Assembly: GCA_021807595.1 (NCBI GenBank)
Contig: JAKBCS010000006.1
Coordinates: 1-64,000, forward strand
DNA: 64,000 nt
Reading direction: 5' to 3'
Source: Planctomycetota bacterium
Lineage (GTDB): Bacteria; Planctomycetota; Planctomycetia; Gemmatales; Gemmataceae
Part shown: positions 1 to 11,597 of the stretch, in pieces
Position numbering within the stretch: position 1 is the first letter of the stretch
Layout: each line of letters opens with the position of its first letter
Translations under genes and position numbers: made by a program
The notes under the pieces: model-generated
Databases searched by the model: none
The model's input: only the letters and a program-made list of their open reading frames with translations
What the model was told of the DNA's origin: nothing

Positions 1-61
1 AAAGGGACCGCCCTTGCGAGCGGCCCCCTCGGTGCGAGCATGCGCGTTGTCCTGCAGACGG

Positions 62-153
62 TCATGCCGCCAACGGCCTTCGGCGACGACGTGCAGAACC
101 AAACATCCCGGCCAGTCCGACGATCATCAACGACAGGTGGACGGTTCGGGGGT
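62..153 (-). pseudogene. Frameshifted remnant of a PEP-CTERM tail
   Basis: Just downstream of the next gene, the minus strand encodes TPEPST in one frame (153 to 136). It continues one base out of register as a hydrophobic helix, LSLMIVGLAGMFGS, followed by five arginines and a TGA at 62-64. PEP motif, helix and basic cluster in that order are the layout of a PEP-CTERM sorting signal. A single-base deletion at about position 136 would explain the split. I read it as the decayed tail of an older gene. Chance cannot be excluded because the piece is short. Confidence 0.4.
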
Positions 154-164
154 ATGCGAGCGCT

Positions 165-1088
165 TTACGGGAACGAAAGGTATCGCCGTCCGCGCCAAGT
201 GTAGCCGGCGAGTCCGCAAAGTCCCAGACTCAGCAACGTCAAACTACTCGGCGCTGGTACGAACGCGATGGCCGGTTGGAAGGCCAGACCCGCTGGGCCG
301 CTGACGCTGGCGAACTTGCTGAAGGTGTTCTTCGCCGTCACCTCGTAGACGTATTGGGAGCTGCCGCCACCGCTACTGACGAAGAGGTCGCCGCTGCTGT
401 TGACGGCCAGAGCATCGCCGGCAGCGGTGTTGCTGTTGAGGCTGGCGAAGGAGGTGGCGCTACCCGCCGTCACGGAGTAGATATTGCCTTCGTAGGTAGC
501 GTAAAAGAGGTCGCCGCTGGCATTGAATGCCAAACCCGCACCGAGGCCGGATGCGCTGGCGTAGGTGGTGTAGGTCTTCGCTGCCGTCACCTCGTAGATA
601 TTGCTGTTGTCGCCGTTGGCGACGAAGAGGTCGCCATTCGCGTTGAAGGCCAGAGCCGTAATGGCACCGAGTCCGGTGGCGAAGGAAGAGTTGATGACAC
701 TGCCCTGTGAGCTTAGTTCCTCGATCGTGCCGGTGTTGTTGCTGGCACCGACGAAGAGGTCGCCGTTGGCGTTGAAGGCTAGAACGGGACTACCGAATGA
801 GCCGCTGATGAATGTGGTGACTTTGCCCGATGACGGCGACACCTCGTAGATATTGCCGCTGCTGCTGCCGACGAAGAGGTTGCCATTCGCGTTGAAGGCC
901 AGACTTTCGGCACCGCTGACTGTAGCGATGTCGGATTTGATGACGGTGCCCGACGAGTCTAGCTCCTCGATCACGCCGCCGCTGCTGATGACGAAAAGGA
1001 AATCCCCGCGGGCCAAGGGTACGGTCCCGGCCAGCATGCACAGCAATGTCAGGATTGCCAACCCGCTCGGTTTCATGAAAAATCGCAT
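165..1088 (-). CDS. PEP-CTERM surface protein with beta-propeller repeats
   Basis: A 307-residue exported protein. Residues 1-28 form a signal peptide. The rest is built of repeats of about 40 residues with the pattern LAFNANGDLFVG ... GNIYEV, an NHL/SMP-30-like propeller arrangement. The C-terminus has PAPSS, a hydrophobic segment and WRGRR, fitting a PEP-CTERM signal that exosortase would cut. The ATG at 1088 is preceded by AGAGG; an internal ATG at 1076 is possible. The ligand is unknown. A broken second PEP-CTERM tail lies immediately downstream. An exosortase gene lies about 25 kb away. Confidence 0.85.
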   Translation of the reverse strand: MRFFMKPSGLAILTLLCMLAGTVPLARGDFLFVISSGGVIEELDSSGTVIKSDIATVSGAESLAFNANGNLFVGSSSGNIYEVSPSSGKVTTFISGSFGSPVLAFNANGDLFVGASNNTGTIEELSSQGSVINSSFATGLGAITALAFNANGDLFVANGDNSNIYEVTAAKTYTTYASASGLGAGLAFNASGDLFYATYEGNIYSVTAGSATSFASLNSNTAAGDALAVNSSGDLFVSSGGGSSQYVYEVTAKNTFSKFASVSGPAGLAFQPAIAFVPAPSSLTLLSLGLCGLAGYTWRGRRYLSFP

Positions 1089-1413
1089 GGATTACCTCTT
1101 TGTCTATGCGGAGAGGGTGAGAACTCTACAGGACCTTTCCTCAGAGCCACTAATCACAATGGGCGAACGGTCGGCGATAGCCGGCTGATAACAGCCGCAA
1201 CTAGCCGGCTAACGCCGATCGTTCGCCGTTGTCGCCGAAATTTTGGGGCTATAGAGAGAGTGCGTGAGGGGGCGAATTCTGGCAGGAAAAATGGAAAAGA
1301 CAAAAAAATCGTTCCGTGCGTCTCTCGCCGCCCTTTCCGGCTGGGCTTTCGTCGCGCGGCGGCGACCGATTATAGTAACGGCGGATCTCACTTGGTGGCA
1401 CAGGAGACGAACG

Positions 1414-2157
1414 ATGCCTCGAACCAATCTGCCGCGCGCCGCGATCGAGGTTGCCTACGCGGATGCCGCTCAGGAGTATCTGCGCAGCCTGCCTCTGGAG
1501 CATTTCATGGAAGCGACCGCGCAAGCGACCCAGCGCAGAATCACTTTGGAATGTCTCGATCTCGTAAGTGCCCGCCGTCCCGCCGTGCAGGTGTTCAACG
1601 AGTTGCTGGTGCAGTATCCACGCCGCGGCCACAAGAAACCGGGCCAGATCGTGCCCGATAACATGGTCGTTCTTCACGACGAACCCATTGAGGCCGACGG
1701 CAGCTACGACGTGCCCATTCAGCCGGTTGGGCCGTTCTGGGTCATGGAATACGTCTCCAAGCACAACAATCGCAAGGATTACGAGAAGAGTTTCGACAAA
1801 TACGAGCGGGAATTGAAGGTACCGTACTATTTGCTCTTCTATCCGGACAATCAGGAACTGACGCTGTATCGCCTCAAAGGGCGAAAGTACGTCTCCGTCA
1901 AGCCGAACGAAGACGACCGCTATGCTATCCCGGAACTCGACGTGGAAATCGCCTTACTCGATGGTTGGGTGCGTTATTGGCAGGAAGGGAAGTTGCTGCC
2001 GTTGCCGGCCGAATTGCAGCGCGATCTGGACGCGGCCCTCCGCCGAGCCGAGACTGCCGAGCAGCGTGCCGAGCAAGAGTGCGCGGCGCGCCTGGCGCTG
2101 GAGCGCGAAGTGGAACAGCTGCGTCGTCAGTTGCGACAGAAGCCGGACAAATCGTAG
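1414..2157 (+). CDS. Uma2 family (DUF820) putative endonuclease with coiled-coil tail
   Basis: About 247 residues. The core resembles the Uma2/DUF820 restriction-endonuclease-like fold: an aspartate in IVPDNMVV, then WVMEYVSKHN at the position of the usual EVxS block, then a K-rich helix and YYLLFYPDNQELTLYRL. The last 55 residues are a charged coiled coil rich in Glu, Arg and Ala. I chose the ATG at 1414 because AGGAGA lies seven bases upstream; an in-frame extension to 1264 has no ribosome site and an unlikely sequence. Uma2 genes are abundant in planctomycetes and cyanobacteria and their biological role is unsettled. Confidence 0.8.
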   Translation: MPRTNLPRAAIEVAYADAAQEYLRSLPLEHFMEATAQATQRRITLECLDLVSARRPAVQVFNELLVQYPRRGHKKPGQIVPDNMVVLHDEPIEADGSYDVPIQPVGPFWVMEYVSKHNNRKDYEKSFDKYERELKVPYYLLFYPDNQELTLYRLKGRKYVSVKPNEDDRYAIPELDVEIALLDGWVRYWQEGKLLPLPAELQRDLDAALRRAETAEQRAEQECAARLALEREVEQLRRQLRQKPDKS

Positions 2158-2216
2158 TCACAAGCGGCCCTCTTGTGGAGCGTGAACCCGGAACACGGCG
2201 GGGGCCGCGAAATCGC

Positions 2217-2508
2217 TTAGAGTCTGTCCCACAAGCTCCCCCCTCCCCTGTACTCAGGGGAGAGGGGTTGGGGGTGAGGGGCGAGAATCCTCAGGAAACC
2301 CACCCCCTCACCCCAACCCCTCTCCCCCTGAGTACATGGGGAGAGGGATGATCCACGGCGTCGGCTTGCCTTCGGCTCGCCCTCCCCCCTGTACTCAGGG
2401 GAGAGGGGTTGGGGGTGAGGGGCGAGAATCCTCAGGAAACCCACCCCCTCACCCCAACCCCTCTCCCCCTGAGTACATGGGGAGAGGGGCTTCTGGGACA
2501 GACTCTTA
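2217..2508. repeat. Doubled MITE-like palindromic element (family C)
   Basis: This fills most of the 350-base gap between the Uma2 gene and the sigma gene. Inverted ends AGAGTCTGTCCC (2219-2230) and GGGACAGACTCT (2495-2506) enclose two near-identical copies of a unit of about 110 bases. Each copy has CCCCTGTACTCAGGGG and its inverse, separated by the sequence GAGAATCCTCAGGAAACCC. The unit folds into a long hairpin. Relatives lie at 9116-9178, 21843-21908 and 31315-31395. The outer end overlaps the TAA of the sigma gene. No transposase is present. Confidence 0.85.
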
Positions 2509-3090
2509 GTCGGTCAAGCCTTCAATCTCGCGGCGGAGACGGCGGAGGACGCGCGATTTGGCGGTGTAGACGGCGTCGAGGCTCAGTCCCAAGGTGTCGG
2601 CCGCCTCGGCCGGACTAAGTCCGTCGAGTACCTGACAGCGGAACGCCTTCCACGTCGAGGCGGTGAACTCCGGCTCGATCAACTCCAGAAGCCGACGAAC
2701 GATAAAGGTGTCGTGCTGCTGGTCCCACAGGCGGCTAAGCTCGCTCGCCGGATCGGCCAGACTGTCCAGCATGTCCGAAATCTGCGCGCCGCTGGTAAGC
2801 TGAATGCGGGTCCGTTGCTTGCGCAGGAAATTGCGCAGGCGGTGGACGAGGATGGCGCGCAGCCAATGGCGAAACGCGCCGCGCTGTCCATTGTGTTCGA
2901 ACTGCGGCAATTCGCGCAGCAACGTGGCGAAGACTTCCTGCGACAGATCGTCGGCGTCCGGGCCGTCCATGCCGGCCTGGCGCAGCCAACGCTGCAAAAG
3001 AGGCGTGTACAATTCGACGAGGCGTTTCCACGAGTCCTCATCGGCATGGGTGGATAATCGTTTGAGTAAACTAAGCGGCGTCTCGGTCAT
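2506..3090 (-). CDS. ECF-type RNA polymerase sigma factor
   Basis: A 194-residue sigma-70 family protein. Region 2 carries DADDLSQEVFATLL (residues 45-58), the typical ECF core-binding helix. Region 4 carries the helix-turn-helix LSPAEAADTLGLSLDAVYTAKSRVLRRLR near the C-terminus. No anti-sigma gene lies next to it. It follows ybeY in the same direction with a gap of about 130 bases. The TAA stop lies in the inverted end of the adjacent repeat element. Planctomycetes carry many such factors, so the regulon cannot be guessed. Confidence 0.9.
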   Translation of the reverse strand: MTETPLSLLKRLSTHADEDSWKRLVELYTPLLQRWLRQAGMDGPDADDLSQEVFATLLRELPQFEHNGQRGAFRHWLRAILVHRLRNFLRKQRTRIQLTSGAQISDMLDSLADPASELSRLWDQQHDTFIVRRLLELIEPEFTASTWKAFRCQVLDGLSPAEAADTLGLSLDAVYTAKSRVLRRLRREIEGLTD

Positions 3091-3217
3091 GCAATAGCCT
3101 CGGTCGGGCTTCAGGGCGCGAGAAAACCGTTCTCCAGCGATCTGAGAAGTTTTACCTCATGACGAGACGATTCGCCATTCTTTTCCGCGGGAGACCGGGG
3201 ACTTGTGGAGCCGCGTC

Positions 3218-3664
3218 CTATTCGGAAGAAGCGATGTCGGGGCAGCCGAGGTGACTGAGATAATGGCGTTCGCGCTGGCGCATGGCGGCGCGGTCGGCGT
3301 CGGCGTGGTCGTCGTAGCCGCATAGATGCAGTAAGCCGTGAATGACGTACAGGATCAGTTCCGCCTGGACATCGTGGCCGCGCGAGGCGGCTTGTTCGAG
3401 GGCCACTTCGACGCCCAGCACCAACTCGCCCGCTAGCTTCGAGGCGTTCGCCTCGCTGAGGGGAAAACTCAGCACGTCGGTCGGCTCGTCGTGCTGGAGA
3501 TAGCGTTGATTGAGACGATGAATGGTGGGATTATCGACGAAGGCCAAACTGATTTCATAATCGGCCACGCCTTCGCCTTCCAGAACGGCGCGCACCGCGG
3601 CGCGCATCCTGGTGCGATCGACGGCCACGATCTCTTGCGGTTCGGCAATCGAAATTCGACTCAT
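3218..3664 (-). CDS. ybeY: Endoribonuclease YbeY (rRNA maturation)
   Basis: A 148-residue protein with the diagnostic zinc motif HGLLHLCGYDDH (residues 110-121) and the upstream block DEPTDVLSFPL. YbeY is a metal-dependent RNase needed for 16S rRNA 3' end maturation and ribosome quality control. The ATG at 3664 follows GGGAGA. Family length is usually 140-160, so it is intact. It sits between parA and the ECF sigma gene, all on the minus strand. A family A hairpin separates it from parA. Confidence 0.95.
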   Translation of the reverse strand: MSRISIAEPQEIVAVDRTRMRAAVRAVLEGEGVADYEISLAFVDNPTIHRLNQRYLQHDEPTDVLSFPLSEANASKLAGELVLGVEVALEQAASRGHDVQAELILYVIHGLLHLCGYDDHADADRAAMRQRERHYLSHLGCPDIASSE

Positions 3665-3673
3665 GCCGTCTCC

Positions 3674-3739
3674 CGTTTAGCCGCGATCCGAAGGGGAGCG
3701 CGGTCGGTCTCGCGCTCCCCTTCGGGTCGCGGCTAAACG
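3674..3739. repeat. Family A palindromic repeat
   Basis: Arms CGTTTAGCCGCGATCCGAAG and its inverse enclose GGGAGCGCG ... CGCGCTCCCC, giving a near-perfect stem of about 28 base pairs. It lies in the parA-ybeY gap. Similar elements with GTTAGCCGCG ends recur at 11997, 17565, 29093, 33624, 37020, 41526, 47830 and 53365. It has no T-tract, so it is not a canonical terminator, but it could protect or attenuate transcripts. Confidence 0.8.
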
Positions 3740-3746
3740 TATTGTA

Positions 3747-4625
3747 TCACGCCGGCACGGGCGATTCTTGGCGTTCGACGCGGAGAACCGTCGCTTGGCC
3801 GCGTTCGTCCATCTCGACGCGCGCCGCCATCACGGTCGGCACTTCACCGAGAACCTCTCGTGCCAACGCGGCGTAGTCTTCCGCTCCGTGGCAGTGCGAG
3901 GCGTAGGCGAAGATGGATTGACCGAAACTCGGGCACTCCGCCAGTTTGATGTTGCGGCGAATGCGCGTGTTGAAGATGCGCGCCTTGGCCCACGGCGCGT
4001 TGGTATTGCGGCTTTTGTCCAGATACTCTTGCAGATCTTGCACGACTTCTTGTGCCAGCCGGGTACTCGATTCGTACAGCGACAGCACAATGCCGGTTAC
4101 TTTCAATGCCGGGTTGATGCGTTTGGCGACCAGCGAAGTCGTCTCCAAAAGTTTGCCCATGCCGTGCAGCGCCAGGAAGTGCGGCTGCAAGGGGATGAAC
4201 ACCTCGTTGGCCGCCGACAAGGCGTTCAGCGTCAGCACGCCCAGCGACGGCGCGCAGTCCATAAAGACGTAATCGAACGCGCCTTCGTCTTGCAGCAGCA
4301 GATCGCGGAGGATGACTTCGCGTCCGACGACGCCGGCCAACTCGACCTCGGCGGCGGCGAGATTGATGTCGGAGCCGGCAACCCACAAGTTGTCTTCGAC
4401 CTTGCGCCGGACCTCGGCCAAGGGGCGATTGTTGACCAACACGTCGTACATGGACGGCGCTTTGCCGTCCGGCTCAACGCCCAGATGCGTGGTGGCATGG
4501 GCTTGGGGGTCGAGATCGAGAACGCAGACGCGCTGGCCACACTCCGCGAGAGCCGCCGCCAAGTTCACCGCCGTCGTCGTCTTGCCCACGCCACCCTTTT
4601 GATTGATGATCGCAATCCGTCGCAT
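3747..4625 (-). CDS. ParA/Soj-family ATPase
   Basis: About 292 residues. The deviant Walker A motif is [16 protein letters not shown] at residues 8-23. [17 protein letters not shown] follows as the A' region, with [19 protein letters not shown] as Walker B. ParA proteins bind nucleoid DNA in the ATP form and position plasmids, chromosomes or protein cargo. The start at 4625 is preceded by GAGGAG; a longer in-frame extension to 4883 has no support. No parB or parS-like gene is visible here, so cargo is unknown. Neighbours are cysK upstream and ybeY downstream. Confidence 0.92.
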   Translation of the reverse strand: MRRIAIINQKGGVGKTTTAVNLAAALAECGQRVCVLDLDPQAHATTHLGVEPDGKAPSMYDVLVNNRPLAEVRRKVEDNLWVAGSDINLAAAEVELAGVVGREVILRDLLLQDEGAFDYVFMDCAPSLGVLTLNALSAANEVFIPLQPHFLALHGMGKLLETTSLVAKRINPALKVTGIVLSLYESSTRLAQEVVQDLQEYLDKSRNTNAPWAKARIFNTRIRRNIKLAECPSFGQSIFAYASHCHGAEDYAALAREVLGEVPTVMAARVEMDERGQATVLRVERQESPVPA

Positions 4626-4744
4626 GAAGGCTCCTCGGAATAATTCGTCCGTGATTTCGAGATCCAAGAAAGCGATTATACGCCGAAGGGGCAAAGGCGC
4701 GAACCCCAAGCCGCGCCGCCTTTTCTGCTCGGGTATCGGTACGA

Positions 4745-5710
4745 TCATTCGGGATACAGTGCGGTACTCAGATAGCGTTCGCCCAGGTCGGGTAAAATGA
4801 CGACGATGAGCTTGCCGGCGTTCTCCGGACGATGGGCCGCTTGCACGGCGGCATGCGCGGCAGCGCCGCAGCTGATGCCGCACAGCATCCCCTCTTCGCG
4901 CGCCAGACGCCGTGCCATGACGAAGGCGTCGTCGTCGTGAACCTGAATTACTTCATCGACGATCTCAAGATTCAGGTTCTTGGGGACGAACCCCGCGCCG
5001 AGTCCTTGAATCTTGTGCGGAGCCGGTTTGAGCGGTTCCTTGTTCCGCGTCTGGGTGATGACGGCGCTGCCGCTCGGCTCGACGGCGATGGCCTTGAAGC
5101 TGGGTTTCCGTTTCTTGATGACTTCGCTCACGCCGGTGATGGTGCCGCCGGTTCCCACGCCGGAAATCAGAATGTCTACCTTGCCGGCCGTGTCGTTCCA
5201 AATCTCTTCGGCGGTAGTCTGCCGATGGACCTCCGGATTGGCCGGGTTCTCGAACTGCTGCGGCATGAACGAATTGGGCACGGTGCGGAGCAATTCGTTG
5301 GCCTTCTCGATGGCCCCCTTCATGCCGGTCTCGCGCGGCGTCAGCACGACCTCGGCTCCAAACGCCTTGAGCAGACGACGGCGTTCGAGGCTCATGCTCT
5401 CCGGCATGGTGACGACCAACTTGTAGCCGCGCGCGGCGCAGGTGAAGGCCAAGCCGATGCCCGTGTTGCCGCTCGTCGGTTCGATAATGGTGGTTCCCGG
5501 TTTGATGCGTCCGTCGCGTTCGGCGGCGGTTATCATCGCCACACCGATACGATCCTTAACCGACCATAAGGGATTGAAATTCTCCATTTTAGCGACCACG
5601 TCGGCCTTGGCGTCGCCGACGACGCGCCGCAGTCGAATCAGCGGGGTCGCGCCGATGGTTTGCGTGATGTCGTCGTAAATGCGGCCACGGAAACTCGCTG
5701 CCTGCGTCAT
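4745..5710 (-). CDS. cysK: Cysteine synthase A (O-acetylserine sulfhydrylase)
   Basis: 321 residues of the fold-type II PLP family. The PLP lysine lies in [11 protein letters not shown], the substrate loop is [12 protein letters not shown], and the phosphate-binding loop is [11 protein letters not shown]. It makes cysteine from O-acetylserine and sulfide. NPLWSVKDR differs from the commoner NPGGSVKDR but keeps the lysine. The ATG at 5710 has TCGAGGAGA upstream. The WD40 gene is transcribed divergently, leaving about 200 bases for both promoters. No other sulfur gene is adjacent. Confidence 0.95.
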   Translation of the reverse strand: MTQAASFRGRIYDDITQTIGATPLIRLRRVVGDAKADVVAKMENFNPLWSVKDRIGVAMITAAERDGRIKPGTTIIEPTSGNTGIGLAFTCAARGYKLVVTMPESMSLERRRLLKAFGAEVVLTPRETGMKGAIEKANELLRTVPNSFMPQQFENPANPEVHRQTTAEEIWNDTAGKVDILISGVGTGGTITGVSEVIKKRKPSFKAIAVEPSGSAVITQTRNKEPLKPAPHKIQGLGAGFVPKNLNLEIVDEVIQVHDDDAFVMARRLAREEGMLCGISCGAAAHAAVQAAHRPENAGKLIVVILPDLGERYLSTALYPE

Positions 5711-5911
5711 TGCGCATTCTCCTCGATATTGACGTTTCGATACGGACGTTCGGGGCTTATCATAGAGAGGTTTTGCCGGACTATGCAAGAGACGAACCCG
5801 CCCATCTCCGACTTCGATTCGCCGCAACCCGAAGCGGAGCGCGTCGAACCTTCCGTGAAAAGATGCCGCCTCAATGCGCCGTCTCGGTTTGCAATTGCGA
5901 AAGGCCGCGCC

Positions 5912-8440
5912 ATGTTTACCGTTTGCAATGTACGGATGGACATTTTATTTCTATCCGCTTTAAGTTTTTTGATGGCGAACGCCCCAGGATTGGCGTTGCC
6001 TGACGGAGCCGTCGCCGAGTTAGGCTCGTCGCTGTTTTGGCACGGCGATGCCGTTGCCGCCCTCGCATTCTCCGTCGACGGCAAACTTCTCGCTTCGGCG
6101 GGTAGCAGCAAGCACAAAGGCGATCCGACGGTCGTTCGTGTGTGGCGTCCGGCTACGGGCGAACAACTATGCCAGATTTTTACTCCCGAGGGCAGGGTTT
6201 CGTCCATGAGCTTTTCCCCGGACGGACGAACCCTGGTGGCGGGATGCGGCTCGCGGGTGATGCTTTGGAACGCTCAAACCGGCAAAGAGATCAAATGCTA
6301 TTCTGCCCACGAAAGCGATGTCTCTTTCGTCCAATTTTCTCCCGAGGGCAAGTCGATCGTTTCGGCGGATCGTTCGGGAGCGGTGCATCGTTGGGAGTGC
6401 GCGACGGCTCGGCGGCTGGACCAGTGGAAGCCGTGGAAGGGCGCGCAGCCGCGCCTGTCCAATGGATTGGCCAAGGAAGAATGCAACGCGGTCGTCGTGT
6501 CTCCCGATGGGAAAACCATCGTCTGGCAGATCTGTTCGTACAAGGTCGTCGGCGATCGAGGTCTCGCGGACGGCGACGGGTATTTCTTGCGCGTCCGCGA
6601 TCTGCGCGCGGGCGGAGGAGCGCGCGAGATCGAGGCGCGGCCTTCGGCCTTCGGCAAGATGGCGTTCGATTCGGATGGGCGGCATCTCGCCTCCGGGTTG
6701 GGCGGCGTTTGGATTTGGGACATCAAGGGCGGAAAGCCGCCGCGCGTCCTCGGCAAAGGACTTGCCAATACCCACGCCTTGGCGTTCTCCGGCGACGGCG
6801 CGCTTCTCGCCTCGCTCCATGCCGACGATGTCGTTCATCTTTGGGACACGAAATCGGGACGGGCCGTCGACCGAATCGTTTGTCGCAGCCGGCGGGACGA
6901 GACATTCGCCTCGTCGCTCGCTTTGTCACCCGACGCTGGGATGCTGGCGACGGGCGGTTCGGAGGCTCCGTTTCTGTGGGATGTGAAGGCCCGACGAGAA
7001 ATGCACCCCGCGACGGGGCATCGAGAGGCGATCCGGCAAGCGGCGTTCGCGCCGGACGGACGCACCTTGACGACCACCGGCTTCCACGTCCAGTGCGTCT
7101 GGGATACGAAAACCTGGAAGGAAACCACTCGATTCGAGCGCGGACGCGCCGCGGTCGCCGACGAAACGACGCTGGCCGTATCCGGTTTGCGGTTTCTGAC
7201 GCAAGCCCGCGATGGGACGGTGCGGCTGCGCGAGACGACCAATGGCAAGGAATTACGCCGCTGTGAAGCGGGACGGTTGGAATTGCGCGAAGGCATTCTC
7301 GCTCCGGATGGCGACAGCGCGATTCTCATTGAAGGAAAGCGGCCGGCGTGTGCCGGCCGGATTGTGGATCTGTCTACCGGCAAGGAACGCGCCTGCCTGA
7401 CCTTTCTCCGTCTCGTGGCCGACCCGATCTATTCGCCGGACGGCAAGCGATTGGCTTGGGTCGGCGAAGACCAATCCGCGCATCTCGTCGAAGCCGCGAC
7501 GGGAAAGGAACGCCGCGCGTTTTCTTCGGCGATTCCTAACTCCATGCAGCAAGACGGATACCAACGATTGGCACTCTCGCAACGAGGCGACTATCTGGCC
7601 TGCCGTTCGTGTCAAAAGCCCCAGGCGATTCGCGTTTGGGAGACGTATAGCGGAGTGGAAATAGGAACAATTGTCGCGCCGGACGAGTCGGCAGGGTTTA
7701 CCGCCTTCGCGCTCTCGCCCGACGGTCGAACGGTGGCTGTGGGACAGGACGACGCTGTCCGCCTGTGTGAGACGGCTTCCGGGCAGATGTATCGTCGAAT
7801 GCCGGGGCACCGCGACACGGTGTTGACGCTGGCCTATTCCGCCGAGGGATCGCTGCTCGTCTCCGGCAGCCGAGACCACACCGCCCTGGTTTGGGACGCG
7901 CGACATCCGAAACGGGAGACCGAAGCGAGATATACAGAACGGGAATTGTCGACGTTGTGGTCGGCGCTCCGGCTGGACGCCTCTCAAGGCGTCGAAGCCG
8001 CTTGGAAGTTGGGCAATATCCCCAGCCAGAGTGTGCCGTTTTTGAAGAAACGTCTGCAACCGGCCGTAGTGATATCGAAGGCTCAGATACAACAACTCTT
8101 GCTCGATCTCGACGACGACGTCTTCAAGGTGCGGGAAAGGGCGTCGAATCGTCTGGCACAACTTGCGGAGCGCGTCGAGGCGGACCTGCGCAAGACGCGG
8201 AAGGAATCTCCTTCGCCCGAAGTGCGCCGCCGCATCGACTTTCTGCTGGCGGATCTGCAAAGGCATGCGGTGGAGCGCGCGGCAGAGCAACTCCGCGCCG
8301 TTCGTGCCGTGGCCAGTCTGGAATATGCGGCCACCCCCGAAGCGCGGGTGCTGTTGGCGTCGCTGAGTCGAGGCGGCGACGATGTCCCTTTGACCCGCGA
8401 AGCCAAGGCCGCCCTGAGACGCCTGGACAACCATCCTTAG
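5912..8440 (+). CDS. Secreted WD40-repeat protein with helical C-terminal domain
   Basis: About 842 residues. A hydrophobic N-terminus ending near ALPDG suggests export. Then come about 12-14 WD40-like blades with motifs such as [25 protein letters not shown] and [12 protein letters not shown]. The final 170 residues are helical ([19 protein letters not shown]), a layout common at the end of planctomycete WD40 proteins. Start choice is uncertain: ATG at 5912 or 5936 both give a signal-like N-terminus, and the frame is open back to 5660, into cysK on the other strand. It is probably a scaffold; no enzyme motif is visible. Confidence 0.85.
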   Translation: MFTVCNVRMDILFLSALSFLMANAPGLALPDGAVAELGSSLFWHGDAVAALAFSVDGKLLASAGSSKHKGDPTVVRVWRPATGEQLCQIFTPEGRVSSMSFSPDGRTLVAGCGSRVMLWNAQTGKEIKCYSAHESDVSFVQFSPEGKSIVSADRSGAVHRWECATARRLDQWKPWKGAQPRLSNGLAKEECNAVVVSPDGKTIVWQICSYKVVGDRGLADGDGYFLRVRDLRAGGGAREIEARPSAFGKMAFDSDGRHLASGLGGVWIWDIKGGKPPRVLGKGLANTHALAFSGDGALLASLHADDVVHLWDTKSGRAVDRIVCRSRRDETFASSLALSPDAGMLATGGSEAPFLWDVKARREMHPATGHREAIRQAAFAPDGRTLTTTGFHVQCVWDTKTWKETTRFERGRAAVADETTLAVSGLRFLTQARDGTVRLRETTNGKELRRCEAGRLELREGILAPDGDSAILIEGKRPACAGRIVDLSTGKERACLTFLRLVADPIYSPDGKRLAWVGEDQSAHLVEAATGKERRAFSSAIPNSMQQDGYQRLALSQRGDYLACRSCQKPQAIRVWETYSGVEIGTIVAPDESAGFTAFALSPDGRTVAVGQDDAVRLCETASGQMYRRMPGHRDTVLTLAYSAEGSLLVSGSRDHTALVWDARHPKRETEARYTERELSTLWSALRLDASQGVEAAWKLGNIPSQSVPFLKKRLQPAVVISKAQIQQLLLDLDDDVFKVRERASNRLAQLAERVEADLRKTRKESPSPEVRRRIDFLLADLQRHAVERAAEQLRAVRAVASLEYAATPEARVLLASLSRGGDDVPLTREAKAALRRLDNHP

Positions 8441-8546
8441 CCCCGTATTTCCCAGATGGCTTTGTCGTTTCGGCATGGCGTTTGCGCCTTTTCCCCGAAA
8501 ACCCAGCGTTTCCAACAACTCCCTGCTGAAACGACTGAGGAACCCA

Positions 8547-8918
8547 ATGGGTGAGAGCAAAACGATCCCCTGCGGCTCGATTTCGACCGCTGATGAGGCA
8601 ATTTCGCCGTATTGCGGCCGGCATCGCTGGTACAGAGATACCTGCGCCGCCCCGGACAACGAGGCGGAGGCGACCGCTTGGTTTCTTGGCGTCGAATCGG
8701 GACGGCCGAAGTCGCAGATCTATATCACGATGAAGTTCAAGGGCCGAGAGGGGGGCGGCGTGTTCGTGGCTTATTGCCAACTTGCGGACATCAAGCTGAA
8801 ATGGCTGGACGCCGATACGCTGCGGATCTCCTATCCGAAGGCGGCCAAGGTCGAGGAACCACAAACAAAAAGTAGCTTCTGCGGTCGCACGGTCGCGGTG
8901 AGTTACCGCCGTGTTTGA
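8547..8918 (+). CDS. Small conserved-looking protein of unknown function
   Basis: About 123 residues, not recognised as a named family. The second half (QIYITMKF ... ADIKLKWLDADTLRISYP) reads as a small beta-rich domain ending in AVSYRRV. Five cysteines are spread through it. The ATG at 8547 follows GAGGA with good spacing, while an upstream ATG at 8475 has no ribosome site. No signal peptide or membrane segment is present. It may be co-transcribed with the WD40 gene ending at 8440. Amino acid composition is natural, unlike the overlapping antisense frames. Confidence 0.6.
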   Translation: MGESKTIPCGSISTADEAISPYCGRHRWYRDTCAAPDNEAEATAWFLGVESGRPKSQIYITMKFKGREGGGVFVAYCQLADIKLKWLDADTLRISYPKAAKVEEPQTKSSFCGRTVAVSYRRV

Positions 8919-9115
8919 AGCTGTCCCTGGTGCAACAGGCTGGGCAGCAGCTAACCAACGGATGAAGCTGACCGGGGCCGCCACCTCGGTTTCGCGCGTT
9001 ACGAAAGGCCTTGCAGTCGGCCCCGGCAGCTTAGCCGACCGTTCGGCGGGTAACGCCCTAATTTGAGTCGTGAGTCCAGGCCCTATCAGAGCTGAAAGCG
9101 ATAAGTAAGGGTTAG

Positions 9116-9178
9116 CAGTACAGCGTTACTGCCCTCTCCCCTGAGTCCAGGGGAGAGGGGGTTTTGGGGACAGACTCC
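9116..9178. repeat. Family C repeat, partial copy
   Basis: Contains CCCTCTCCCCTGAGTCCAGG as an inverted repeat, followed by GGGGACAGACTCC, matching the right-hand end of the doubled element at 2217-2508. The left inverted end is missing. The CAGTACAGCGTTACT lead-in is shared with the diverged copy at 21843. Confidence 0.7.
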
Positions 9179-9222
9179 GATCTGGGGCTTGTTGCTTGCA
9201 TCCAAGCAACAAGCCCCAGATC
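9179..9222 (-). terminator. Perfect 20-bp hairpin after glnN
   Basis: GATCTGGGGCTTGTTGCTTG (9179-9198) and its exact complement (9203-9222) are separated by CATC. It starts 22 bases past the glnN stop codon, where a terminator is expected. No run of T follows in the glnN direction, so it may instead stabilise the message 3' end. Confidence 0.55.
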
Positions 9223-9244
9223 AAAAACGGACGGGCGAAGAAGC

Positions 9245-11431
<2,187 letters not shown>

Positions 11432-11527
11432 GGTGTTGGGTACTCAATCGTTTGGTGAGGGAGAGGATCGATTCCTAAATAAAAGAAACAACTCACTAGT
11501 TTAGTGGGGTCGGTAAATTCGGGTAGT

Positions 11528-11590
11528 CTACCAGCCCGAAGCGCCAGTGAGGGCCGAAAGAAAGCCCTCGCCGGCGCTTCGGGCTGGTAG
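11528..11590. repeat. Intergenic palindrome between glnB and glnN
   Basis: Arms CTACCAGCCCGAAGCGCC and GGCGCTTCGGGCTGGTAG are perfect inverted repeats around a loop of 27 bases. It may process or partly terminate the glnB transcript before glnN. Confidence 0.75.
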
Positions 11591-11597
11591 AGTTGAG

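Larger units (their letters stand above)
8919..9244. other. Intergenic region with three hairpins
   Basis: There is no gene in these 326 bases between two convergent genes. It holds an imperfect inverted pair CCGGGGCCG (about 8976) and CGGCCCCGG (about 9029), then a family C repeat, then a perfect 20-base-pair hairpin just after glnN. Each could end or protect one of the converging transcripts. Confidence 0.6.

Noticed and set aside
2217-2508. Possible CRISPR array
   Set aside because: There are only two copies, each a self-complementary hairpin, with no regular spacers and no cas gene.
3768-4643. 291-codon plus-strand open frame opposite the ParA gene
   Set aside because: Antisense shadow of a clearly conserved gene; its sequence has no domain and follows the GC pattern of the other strand.
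4628-4883. N-terminal extension of the ParA protein
   Set aside because: The GAGGAG site and the Walker A position fix the start at 4625.
7253-8984. Long minus-strand open frames opposite the WD40 and small genes
   Set aside because: Arg/Gln-rich composition with no ribosome site; the plus strand carries recognisable WD40 motifs.
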